Assembly: GCF_001039355.2 (NCBI RefSeq)
Contig: NW_019773614.1
Span: 150,618-214,617 of the forward strand
DNA: 64,000 bases
Direction of reading: 5' to 3'
From: Lingula anatina
Lineage: Eukaryota; Brachiopoda; Lingulata; Lingulida; Lingulidae
Shown here: positions 49,901 through 64,000 of the stretch, in pieces
Numbering within the stretch: position 1 is the stretch's first letter
Layout: each line of letters begins with the position of its first letter
The notes under the pieces: generated by a model
What the model was told of the DNA's origin: nothing
The model's database searches: none
Seen by the model: only the letters and a program-made list of their open reading frames with translations
Program-made: the position numbers and the translations under genes

Positions 49901-50044
49901 CGCTCCTACGTTTTCGGTTAAATCAAATGAAAACCAGTCGGCTCTTTATAATAAATAAATTACATGTACTCCCAAAACAGAAATAAGTCCCTTAAACGGA
50001 AACGAATACCGCGCATGCGCTCAAAGGATTATGGGATTGGAAAC
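49901..50044. promoter_or_regulatory. divergent promoter region, PGAP2-like / WDR55 (copy 2)
   Basis: Copy of 44238-44382, one base shorter in an A run, with the GCGCATGCGC palindrome intact. Confidence 0.65.
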
Positions 50045-53000
50045 ATGGCAGAAGTGAGTGCACGTGTGTTGCGTTGACATTTGTTTATGCAATGTTTATG
50101 TGGATTTATGAGGACTTCACTGTATACATTTTAAGTTGACATGTTTAAAATGACCGTGTCACTATATAGGCAGCACAGGAAGTCATACCAAAGCTTCAGT
50201 TTCTGTATATGAAAAAAGAATGGGTCTAAATAAATCTGTATGCTGGCACCTTTGGCTTTGTCGTTTTGCTGGCCATGTTTAGCTTGTAACCGAGTTATGC
50301 AGATTTAGACTACATAGTTGATTCAGTCAAGAAAGTAAATTTACTTCCTTGATTGCATTTAATATTATCAATGACAAAAACGCTTGACTTTAAGTTTGAA
50401 GTTGCGTTTACTTGATTGTCAAATGTAGTAGGCGTTCAAAAATGCATTTTGGAAAATTGTGTAAAAGTGTTATTAATTGTTAACTTGTTTATTTAATGCA
50501 ATGCTTCTTCCGTTGGTATGTATCCAAATACCAGATTTGTGTAATTATGTTGCTCTGTAGGAGAGGGAAGCCCCAAAGGAGATCAAGTTTGCAGATCTAG
50601 TTGTTGATCTAAGTTTCCACCCTCAGAAAGATGTTTTAGCAGCAGGTCTTATTGATGGAGAGGTGAAAATGTAGGTCCAATAAAAACAATAATATTGTTA
50701 CATATGGATGGAAATTAATAATATTTTTCTTGCAACTAAAAGTTGGATTTTACATGTACTATAAAAGTGTTAACAGTAATTGAAACACGTTATAAACCTA
50801 TCTGCTAAAAATATATTCTTAAAAAGAAATTTCATTTTATTATTTGGTCTCTATGTAACTTTTGTGTCACTATTCTTTTACAAAATCAATTTTGTAAGAG
50901 GTTGCTTAGAAAATACTGATTATTACAATTACAATTGAAAGGTATAGTATGCGGAAGAACTTGAGATGTATGCCAATGTTATAATATTTTCTTATAATAA
51001 CCACAATATTTTTTGATAACCATAATTGATGTCTTCTTCCGCAGTTGCTCCTATTCTACCACAGAGGAGAACCATGAGCTGATGACGTTCACCCACCACA
51101 AAAAGGCATGTCGATGTGTGAAGTTTTCTCCATCAGGTGACCAGCTGATCACTACCTCCAAGGACAAGTCCCTCCATGTTATAGACACCAGCACAGGAGC
51201 TGTGGTCAGGAGTGTGCAGAAAGCTCATGAGTAATAAAACTGTTTTTTTTTTCATCTTCAGACTTAGATATTTAATTAAAATGGCATCATTTCAACAAAA
51301 GTACACATAAAGAAAAATTAGATAAATTATTAAATAAATTACTAATTTTTTTAAGGGAAAAGTGTGAATGCTAAAATTATTTGACTTCATTTTCAAAAGT
51401 GAACTGAATTTAAAAATTAGGGCATGCCTACAATAATACATTTACTCAAAAACAATTTGGATAAATTAATTAGGTCTCAGTCATGTATTTGGTTTATTTT
51501 TAAATGTTAAAATATGAAGTCTGTAAATCTGTTTCGTGGTAATTAGAAATAATGGGTTGTTAGCTGAATTTTTGTCCTAGCACATTTTAAGACAGTAATT
51601 TGAAAATTTGAGGACTAAACTTGCAAATAAGGCCCTTTGGGATTATTTGCAAAACCAAAATTTTGGTGCCAGAATTTGTCTCACTGACACACATAAAAAC
51701 ATGAGTACATGATACTGATGGCATGGATTTGTGTTATCTTTCCAGCTCTCCACCATACAGCATGCTGGTCATAGATGAGAACCAAGTAGCCACTGGGGAC
51801 GATGATGGCACCATTAAGGTATTGAACACACCAACAAAGAGTGTTGTATGAGAGAGAGAGAGAGAGAGAGAGATTGTAGCTGTCTTTGGTCACAAAAAGC
51901 TTGCTTTTCTAACTATGGTTCATAATATTAGTAAATGCATTTCCTGCATTTTTGGGATTTGTGTATTATACCTTTTGTGTACACTTTTCAGTTATGGGAC
52001 AGAAGGCAAGATAAAGCTATCATGGAGCTGAAAGAGTGTGAGGAATTTATCAGTGACATGGTAATAGATGATCAGAGGAAGATTTTGGTTGCATCAAGGT
52101 GAAGCATCATAAATTGAAGAGACTGTTCCCTTATCCTTAAAAACCCTCTTTCTCTATTTCATTCTTGTGTATAGGCATACACACAAAAAAGTTGGAAAAG
52201 CAACTTTTTCAACCAAAGTTAGCTAGTATCTCTCTTTCTCATGCATACATAAAATTATGCTTAACGTGTAAACTATTTTATGCCAGGAGTTAATTTTTCT
52301 GTCTTCGTGGAAATATATCCTCTTTTCTTTTGTTTTCAGTGGTGAGGGCACATTAACAGCATTTCATATAAAGAAGAAAAAGATGGAGCTTCAGTCAGAG
52401 TTGTTTGAATCAGAGATGCTGTCACTGGCAGTTGTCAAGGTAACAGTGCCAAGAAAATGTACTGAATGTCAGTGCAAAGGAAGTGCTTTTTTTGGGAGCA
52501 TGGGTGTTTTTGATTTTTGTATAGCAAGATAACCCTATGATCGTCTGTATTTAGAAAGAACAAGAAATTTATTATTTGCGTGAAGTTGTTTTAGGCAGTT
52601 TTTTTTCTGACATTGACTCAACATGGGTTTTTGATCAAAATTGAGATATTGGATAATGTTGTTTTTTTAATATTCTAGGGAGGCAGCAAACTCCTATGTG
52701 GTGATGGTGAAGGGGTGTTAAACTTCTTTAATTGGGGTCAGTGGGGAAATATAAGTGACAGGTTCCCTGGTCATCCAATGTCCATAGACTGTATGGTAGC
52801 CATTAGTGATGACATTGTATGTACGGGGTCCATGGATGGCATTGTAAGGTAATGACATTCTAAATCACTTGATATGCAATATCATTGACAAATTGAGATA
52901 TAGGTGTGATGACTTTTGGCTAGGTGAGTGAGACAGGATTAAACAGTACTACTGTGACCAACCATGGCCATCTTATTAATATACTGGCATTTTCATAATG

Positions 53001-53638
53001 TTTTTTTGTGTTGAAGTGAAAACTTGGGTGTTTATATTTTACCACCTGTTGCAAGATGCATATGTCTTTGCAGTCTAATTTATTGTCATCTGTATCAACT
53101 TTTTTAATGTGTTTAAATATCTTGGTTTTATGACTGTACAAATTAAATGCACAAGTACCTATTACTGTTCATATTAATATGATTATCATTATTTTTAATT
53201 TATTGTACATTGATGGATGTTCAACTTAAAAATCAAACCTCAAATTATTAAGAAATAATAACTTAATTTTATTCCAGGGCAGTGCATATCTTGCCTAACA
53301 GGTTCCTAGGCAGTGTGGGGCAGCATGATGAGTTTCCAGTAGAAAACCTGAGTCTTTCTAGGGATGGCACTTTTCTGGCCAGCTGCTCACATGATCAGAA
53401 AATCAAATTTTGGAACATCACAGATGTGAAGGATGAGAAGGTTGACATTTCTAAGAAAGCCAAAAAGAGTAACAAACCTAAGACTTTGAATAAAGCAGCA
53501 CAGAAAAATGACTTCTTTGCAGATTTGGCAGAACCTTCGTCATCTTCTGCTGCACCATCTGCTGGTACAGAAGATTCTGGAGTTGAAGACTCTGATTTAG
53601 ATGATGATGAGGATGATGATGATGATGATGATGAATAA
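50045..53638 (+). CDS. WDR55: WD repeat-containing protein 55 (WDR55), complete
   Basis: Eight coding exons join in phase: 50045-50053, 50561-50670, 51045-51230, 51746-51818, 51992-52098, 52340-52439, 52679-52848, 53278-53638 (371 residues, near human length). WDR55 is a nucleolar WD40 beta-propeller protein involved in rRNA processing. Family matches are LSFHPQKDVLAAGLIDGEV, CRCVKFSPSGDQLITTSKDK, ATGDDDGTIKLWDRR, a DRFPG loop followed by SIDCMV, CTGSMDGIVRAVHILPNR, VGQHDEFPVE and SCSHDQKIKFWN. Lysine-rich sequence follows the propeller, then NDFFADL and an acidic Asp/Glu tail ending the protein. The first coding exon is only nine bases (Met-Ala-Glu), split by a GTGAGT donor. The ATG sits 26 bp from an NRF1-like palindrome shared with the divergent PGAP2-like gene. 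Confidence 0.95.
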
Positions 53639-53757
53639 TCATAGACAGGAAGAATTTTCTATCATTCTCATTTGGCAATTTTATATGCTTACAGAAATTC
53701 TATGTGAAATTTTCAACAAGGCAGCAAAGCTGTCAAATGTACAGACAAAAAACAGAA

Positions 53758-53777
53758 AATAAAGATGCAATAATAAA
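53758..53777 (+). terminator. poly(A) signals of WDR55
   Basis: Two AATAAA hexamers (53758-53763 and 53772-53777) about 120-140 bp after the WDR55 stop suggest a short 3'UTR. Confidence 0.65.
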
Positions 53778-54280
53778 TAATGCTTATAATGCACAGTCAG
53801 TCAACACTGAATTTTAATCATGCACAACAGGTAACATGAAAACTAACAGGAGCGGATCCAGAGATATTTTCTAACAGTATTCCAAAGTATCTTTGTTGAT
53901 CCTTCCTCCATCTTGATGGTCCTCCAACAGACAAAAATAGATACCAGTCAATATAAACTTGAAAATCTGATCGTCTTCCGGAAGACCCAGAGGATGGTCT
54001 CAATCTACCCCTTCAATAAGATTACAGTTTCAGGACCATGAGAGACCAAACTACATGATGAAAGTCTCAATATTTGAAAAATGTGACAGCGCATAAAATA
54101 ATATTACATAATGTTTAAAGATACAACTGCTTATGTGGAAATTCAGAAAATGTGCATGGCCTCAAGAGGGTAGGAGTTTAAAATCGTATCTTAAAAATGC
54201 CAGTGTTTGATAAAAAATTAAAAAGAAAACAAAAATATAATTCCAATGAAGCTGCTATTAAAACTTTTAATCTTTGAGTT

Positions 54281-54282
<2 letters not shown>

Positions 54283-54330
<48 letters not shown>
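54283..54330. repeat. (AT)24 microsatellite
   Basis: A perfect AT dinucleotide run directly at the broken end of the LINE fragment. Confidence 0.95.
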
Positions 54331-54332
<2 letters not shown>

Positions 54333-54334
54333 TT

Positions 54335-55060
54335 CTAGTTATTGCATCTGCAGGCTTAAGAATATCACAGTTAAGGTACAACTGGGTGTCATCTGCATAT
54401 ACACGTATGTGATAGCCAATTTGATGATATCGTAGTATATAGCACCCAGGGGTAGTGTGTAATTGCAAATTTTAATTGGCCCACGAACGCTGCCCTGTGG
54501 AACACCAAAAATCATTTGCTCAAGATCTGAAAGCACACCGTTGATGGATATCTGCTGTGAACAGTGAGATAGGACCTTAGAAGAGACAAAGCCTTGTCCT
54601 TAATTCCAGCTGATTTCTCGAAAAATGATAGAAGAATGGCATGGTCGACTGTATCAAATGCTGCTGAAAGATCTAATAGCACTAGTAAGACTGCAGAATG
54701 ATTGTCAACACCAGTCAGAAGGTCATTTTTTATTCTCAGAAGAGCTAACTCATGTTGTGCTTTATAAGCAGATTGCATTTTTTCCACCAAATTGTTTGAG
54801 ATGCTAAAATAGCGTCATTGCCATGACTCATTCTACCACCTTTGACAAGAAAGATAGATTACTCAGAGGTCTATAGTGATTAAAGACATTATGATCTAAG
54901 TTTTTTTTTTTCAGAAGAGGTTTGATTACTGCACTTTTGAACGAGTCAGGAAATATTTCCTCTTTAAAGCATAAGTTCACCAGTTGGTAGAATCTGGGTC
55001 AGCAATGTTGTTGGGATGGGGTGTAAAGAACACGATGTCTTTTTTGAACTTGTTATTCTT
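54335..55060 (-). mobile_element. degenerate non-LTR retrotransposon (CR1/L2-like) reverse transcriptase fragment
   Basis: Reading the minus strand in shifting frames gives, in order, FPDSFKSAVIKPLLKKK, HYRPLSNLSFLSKVVE, MQSAYKAQHELALLRIKND, LLVLLDLSAAFDTVDHAILL, GVPQGSVRGP and VYADDTQLYL. These are conserved blocks of LINE reverse transcriptases, including the YADD catalytic box, in the order and wording of the CR1/L2 group. Several frameshifts and stops, the missing endonuclease and 3' parts, and abrupt truncation at an AT repeat show a dead copy. It lies between WDR55 and CYFIP in the 3' intergenic space. Confidence 0.85.
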
Positions 55061-55227
55061 TTTACCTGTTACAAAATTAAACAAATGCATCAGAGTTCAT
55101 TTTTTTCTCAATTTGACCCCTATTTTGTACCCTTGATTGTGAAACGGCTGATAGCAAAATGGCATTTGCTATTTTGAAAGCTTATTCAAATGTTAGAAAA
55201 TAAGGTGAGACTGGTTGATTTTATACA

Positions 55228-57090
55228 TTTATTTATTTCATTGTTATTTTCATTTTAAATCTATGTAGCTAGAATAATTTACAATTTAATAATTAATGTG
55301 ATACTAGTATACTAGTTGTATAAAAATGTATAAACTACGTCTACTAATTGCAAAGCACTTTCTTTACTGTCAAATGTCTCTACCACATAAGTCGCAGTAA
55401 TTCTAGACTTGGTTACCCATGAACACTACATAGATCCCCCCTCCCTAAATTGAAATAGAAATATCAGGTGTCAATAAGTTAAAGTGATAAAGGGTTTCTC
55501 TTCTTAACAATATCATTCACTTGTCTCAGATTCCTAAAAACAAAACCATAGAATTTACATTTAGGAAATGGGAAAGAGAAATAAAAAGGCTCTTTTAATT
55601 TGCACATCAACTGGGCCAAATCTTGTCATCCCGCAGCTATCCTGATAAATGTAAATTTTATGTATGTCTTCACTCTTTATCAACTATCAAGGTACAGATA
55701 ATTTCAGAAATCTCTGTGAATATCTCACTACAACGACACTTACATCTATCACTTTTCTAAGTACTAATTTTTTGCACTCTTATAAATAACTGTGCCATGT
55801 TCAAAACACTTCTGGACAACCTCTAACACAAAGTACCCAAAGAGATAAGGGGTTAATTACAGCAGACCGCCACAATTTGAAAACATTGCATTCCTAAATA
55901 AAATGTATCAAATGACAATATGTCAGCAGAAAAGCATTAACCTCAGAGACATCATGGACACGACTACAACATGAAATGTTTCCCACAAACTAAAATACAA
56001 CTACTTGCAGCTATTTGTAGCATAAGTCCATCTTTAAATTCAGTCTGGCAAAGCTCGTCACTGTGAACCCAGAGAGTCAAAGCACAAACATGATGCATAA
56101 TGCATCAGTCAGAAGGCCTGGATTCACTGCATCATTGTCTCTTTGCCAAAAAGCATATGTAATTCCAAAGAAAAAAAATCGGAAAACTGCACTTTTTCTG
56201 ACTTAAATCTTGGCGGGTGTACTATCCACTGCACTCTATCACAAAAAGCAATATTCTGAGTTCAGTGCCCTACAATATACAAATTTTCCCAGAAGAGCCC
56301 AAGAATATTGTCAACCAGTTTCAGTAATACTGTAAATGAGACGGATATCCCTCTCAGAGGTCTGATATAAAAACCTTTACAACTACATTTCCTTTGTCTC
56401 AAATACACAACACATCAGCAAACATTACCTGGTTTCAAAACACCAATACATGTTAAACATTTCTGTGAAACCTATTACAATAAGAAACAACAACAGACTG
56501 CCTTGCAATATTTAATCTCAGCAAAATAGTTACATGGTAGCTATTATGCTGTTTATATTATTTTGATATATTTTGCAGCTGCAATATAAAACAAGTCCAG
56601 ATGGTGGACAGCAGGTTTCTTACTTGGCATCTAACAGGATTATCTTGTGGCCTAACAGCAGAACAAAACCAAAACATAAGTGGAAGCAGAATGTGGTGTT
56701 GGTGATCTGTGGAGTGTTATGGCTTCACAGTTTGAAGAGTGTCTGAAAACAGGTGGAACAGTCCTGGTTCATTGCCTCCACTTACACAGGATGTGGCATG
56801 ATTTAATGCAAAGACCTCCCCATTGAAGACATTGATGATCTGGATAGGTTCCTTAGAAGGGTCTTCTATGTAAGTTAGTCTAATAATACAAACACTTGAA
56901 AAGTTCAATTAGCCATGCAATTGCCTTCCATCCTATGATCCAAGATGACACTCTTTAATGCAAACTCAGAATTTAAATAATATACAATAGTGCCTTTCAA
57001 AACTGCCTTTCAATAATTATTCTGACCAATGTAAGAACTACCCAGAAGTCTATGTTATTAACCTAAACCTCAGCACAGTGTAAATGCCTA
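55228..57090 (-). other. probable CYFIP 3'UTR
   Basis: No open frame of interest. Minus-strand AATAAA hexamers at 55228-55237 could end a 3'UTR of about 1.85 kb. Composition is uniform A+T-rich sequence with no repeats of note. Confidence 0.35.
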
Positions 57091-60663
<3,573 letters not shown>

Positions 60664-63600
60664 CTGAAATGCCAGCAATAAGAAAATTATTAATATAACA
60701 CAGAGAAAGATGTAATAGTAACTGTAGAAACCAAGATAATGAAAAGGTGCACATTCACTGAGAAAAAAATCTAATGATATCTTGAATGGTTGTCAAAATT
60801 TATAACTGTGCAATATGAAATTGGTGGACCAGCTGGAAGAAGATCTAGTGATTCAGAGATTATATTTTATCAATCAACAAGTGGATGCTGCAATGGGAAA
60901 ATGAAAAGTGCCTTTTAAAACAACATCATTCTTGAAAATCATTCTTGACATTTTCTGGTGTTTGCACAAATCATGCTGTTTGTAAGCACATATTAGACGA
61001 ATTGTTAAAATGTTCAACCTCGACTAAAATGTTATTAGCAATTTTGAATAATTTATATGAATACCATTTATTCTTTGTATTATCTTAAGCACAAATTGAA
61101 AATGAGTGTGTCAATCCAGAGATTGGACAGCTTATTCTTCTTGCTACAGCATCTTAACAAATTTGATAAATTATTATCATCCTTAAAGACCACCATTTCA
61201 AATTGTGATGTATTTATTTCGTTTGAACTATCCTACTTAGGTGCTATATCTTTTGAAACCTTTGTCCATATACACAAAACTTAAAAATGTTTAAAGGGAT
61301 AATAACTCTTCGTTTCGGCCAAAAAATGAATTTTCCTGGAGTAAACAACAATTTTCCCATACTAACCAATGGTTAATGAATCCATTTTTACATTCAAAGT
61401 TAGTCCCTGGTTTTTTTCTAAAAAGTTTGGTTTTTTGTTAAAATCACTTAAGAGATTTTAACAGAGTATAGCCATCAATGGGGGTCACGTGGTCTAAAGA
61501 CAAGCTCAGATATCAGAATAATAGCTATAACTGTCATTTTTGTGGTAAAACAGAATATATTATATTTCTATGAGTTATTCACAATGTTTTTATTGTGAAA
61601 TAAAGATCTCATACAAATAGTTATTATCCCTTTAATCTTAAACTACAGGGGACTTTCAAGAATTATCAACATTATTATACACTGCAACTTATATGACAAT
61701 TTATCAGCCAGTATACATTTTACTAAAGTAAGACCATGACTTGAACAATGATTATAATTCAAACAGGAATCTAAGGTCCCTGCTGTCTGTAGATGTGTTA
61801 GGTCTAACACGGCATGCTGGGGATTCCAGGTTTCCAAAGATACCATTCCTGTTAAATAAAACATATCCAAACACTATGCATTATACCCAATCATTATGAA
61901 TATACCAACAAGTACTTGTTTAAACTGGAATATCACTAGAAACCCCTAATAAATGGTGATATTGCCCCCTCACCCATGTTAGAGTTATTTAGAAGAGAGA
62001 GAGAGAGAAAGTCAACTTTAAATTCAGATTTTAGCTTTGCATGCACATGCAGTAAATACAAAAGTTTTAGTCTTTTCAATAACTTGCCAATTGGTTAGGA
62101 TAATAGTCACATTTTTATTATTTCCACTTGTCTATTAATTTTTCTTCTTATTTCATTTTTTTAACTTTACAAAATTCCTTCACACACTCAAGAACTTAAC
62201 CCTAATAAAGACCACATAATCACATATTTGAAATTTCTATATTTCTGTCTCCCACATCAGTTTGAAGGGACACTATAACAAATGCTCATTTCATCTAATT
62301 GTATGATGTTAACAACAGAAAAGAAGCAAACATTTTTCTTTAATAAGCTAAGTTTGTTTTCCCCTAGAACCCCCAAATAGATCTGTTCATTCATAACTCC
62401 ACATACCGAAATAACTTGAATAAACTTAAATTTTAATGTTATAAAAATGATTTTTGAAGTAATAAATTTATCATGCCTTGAATAGTGGAGAGAAAGTAGT
62501 GAGTAAAATAATATTTTCTTGTAAACTTAGTTCAAATACCCCCCAAAAGTTCAGAGCTGAAGTAACATCAGAATCTTTATATGGGAAATATTCTATATGC
62601 TAGTTCATCATAAACACTAAATTTTTGTCACATATTGTAGAAGATAATATTCAAACCACACAGTACAATACAAAATCTGTACAACACCATTACATATGAC
62701 ATCAGCAATTCAATAGAATATATCTAAGGCTAAATATACAATACAATCTCTATAAAATATATTCTTGATTGTATATTCAGTCTTGGATTTGGGGATAGTG
62801 GAACTGCTCTTAAGAACTTAAACAGACACTCAAGTTGAGATTCCTATGAGAGCAAGTTCATAATTCTTTTAAACCAAACATCAATGCTTTCATTGGGAGC
62901 ACATTTATATTTTGGTGTTCTCAAGACTGCAAAGAAACTTATGAATTTTTGCATAAAAGAATCTAAACTTGAGTGACACCAAAGTAAAAAGGAAAAAATC
63001 AAACCACATCACATATCAAAATATGAAGGAGAAAAGCCATCAAAACACAAACAAAAAAGCCTCATGCTAGCACAAATGCTGTTATTTGTCTGTTGCAACT
63101 GCCGTGAAAAAAAAACAGGACTTTTTTTGGCCATTCTTGATGCAGCTGCTGCTACAACAAATTATGAAGAAAACTGCAACTTCAATTACTAAGTCAGATT
63201 TCAATATGTGAAAGGAGATTTTTGATAATAATGCTAGAACATTCAGGAAATCTACCCAAACTTCCCTCCACTCTGCATTTACCTTATATCCTTGTGGTGA
63301 AAGCTAAAAAACAGGTACAAATTTGCAATTACATGAATAACCCATGCTTTTGTTCTGGCCAAAAACATGAAGTCAGATAACCAGAAACATAAAACATGGT
63401 TCAAATTTTGTGATCTGAGACTCTCCATGGAACTGTGTTTATGTCGCCATGTCATGTTGTTCCTCAACCAAAAGCACTTTTCCCAAATTAAACCATCTCT
63501 AATACTCAAATGAAAAGCAAAACCCAGTCATTTATTGTCTAACTTTATGACTATACCATATATGGAGCAGGATTCTAAGTTACCATGACAATGATGTGCT

Positions 63601-64000
63601 ACCATGACTACAATTCCAACATTTTAACTGGACTACATACACACTGTTTGCACTTGTTTCTATCTTAGGACCTTTATTACAGCTTCTTCCACTTCTTTTA
63701 AAATGCCTTTCTTAACTGTGTAGTTAGGTTAGTTTCAATTGCTACTCAAATCAACTGAACATAACATTGAAGCAAAACTTCTCACCGTCAACTTTTCATG
63801 TACTATTTAAACTGTAAAACTTCTTACTGTCAACTTTTCATATAAACTACCAATTATAAATTCAAGTTTATTTGTGGAAGGTGTGCAAGGTTCGCATATG
63901 TGCTCTACACAGGCTGACATTTAAAGAAGTAAAGAATGAAAAAAATACTATACTCGATTATAACATTTCCACTGATTATTTCAATCATATCACTGACAAT
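60664..64000. other. CYFIP intron (partial)
   Basis: The exon at 60573-60663 begins in mid-codon after a good acceptor, so an upstream exon must exist, but I find none up to the window end. The stretch therefore appears to be one intron of more than 3.3 kb, with a MITE at 61292-61634 and a short GA run near 61997. Confidence 0.6.
61292..61634. mobile_element. MITE with 16-bp terminal inverted repeats
   Basis: TAAAGGGATAATAACT at 61292-61307 is mirrored by AGTTATTATCCCTTTA at 61619-61634. The outermost TA at both ends could be a Tc1/mariner-type TA target duplication. The 343-bp interior is A+T-rich and noncoding. It lies within an intron of CYFIP. Similar GGGATAATAAC-like ends should be present in many genome copies if this is a family. 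Confidence 0.7.

Larger units (their letters stand above)
46974..52624. repeat. tandem 5.7-kb segment, copy 2
   Basis: Partner of 41247-46970. It continues without a break past 52624 into WDR55 exons 7-8, so it is joined to the true right flank. It is 73 bp shorter than copy 1, largely from the GT repeat. Confidence 0.92.

Noticed and set aside
53478-53678. Histidine-rich antisense frame
   Set aside because: It is the reverse of the Asp/Glu-coding tail of WDR55.
61643-61870. Possible extra CYFIP exon on the minus strand (an acceptor-like TTAACAG precedes it)
   Set aside because: The translation does not resemble CYFIP, and no in-phase donor joins it to the exon at 60573-60663.

Overview
This is a piece of an animal (metazoan) nuclear genome. 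All confident genes are split by GT-AG introns, coding density is low, and simple repeats and decayed transposons are common. The recognisable genes (PGAP2, ATG13, WDR55, CYFIP) are conserved animal genes. The A+T-rich background, scattered short foldback elements and about 1% divergence between duplicated segments would fit a highly heterozygous marine invertebrate, perhaps a mollusc or other lophotrochozoan. That assignment is inference only.

Layout. 1-12 kb is gene-poor: a diverged segmental duplication (240-840 / 1200-1800), a foldback element near 2.1 kb, a near-identical 161-bp repeat pair, and a 387-N gap bounded by poly-C. A single-exon PH-domain gene lies at 13471-14100 (minus), with TATA, CCAAT and full CRE motifs upstream and a cluster of hairpins in its likely 3'UTR. 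14.5-22 kb is again gene-poor with microsatellites. At 22-26 kb a gene for a GIY-YIG-fold protein appears as a truncated and an intact copy in a tandem repeat joined by one N.

28-64 kb is gene-dense. PGAP2 (minus, five coding exons plus a second possible terminal exon) is head-to-head with ATG13 (plus). A PGAP2 paralogue (minus) is head-to-head with WDR55 (plus). The second pair is present twice, because 41247-46970 repeats as 46974-52624 across another single N. Only the second WDR55 copy is complete. A dead CR1/L2-like LINE fragment follows, and then the 3' third of CYFIP (minus), which runs out of the window.

Both N-joined tandem repeats have the form left flank, D, N, D', right flank, with D and D' about 99% identical. 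The simplest reading is unmerged allelic contigs, giving one GIY-YIG gene, one PGAP2-like gene and one WDR55 in the real genome. By family knowledge, PGAP2 acts in GPI-anchor lipid remodelling, ATG13 in autophagy initiation, WDR55 in nucleolar rRNA processing, and CYFIP in the WAVE actin-regulatory complex. They form no pathway together. The most interesting biology is the GIY-YIG protein, the duplicated last exon of PGAP2, and two PGAP2 paralogues each sharing a short divergent promoter region with an unrelated housekeeping gene.
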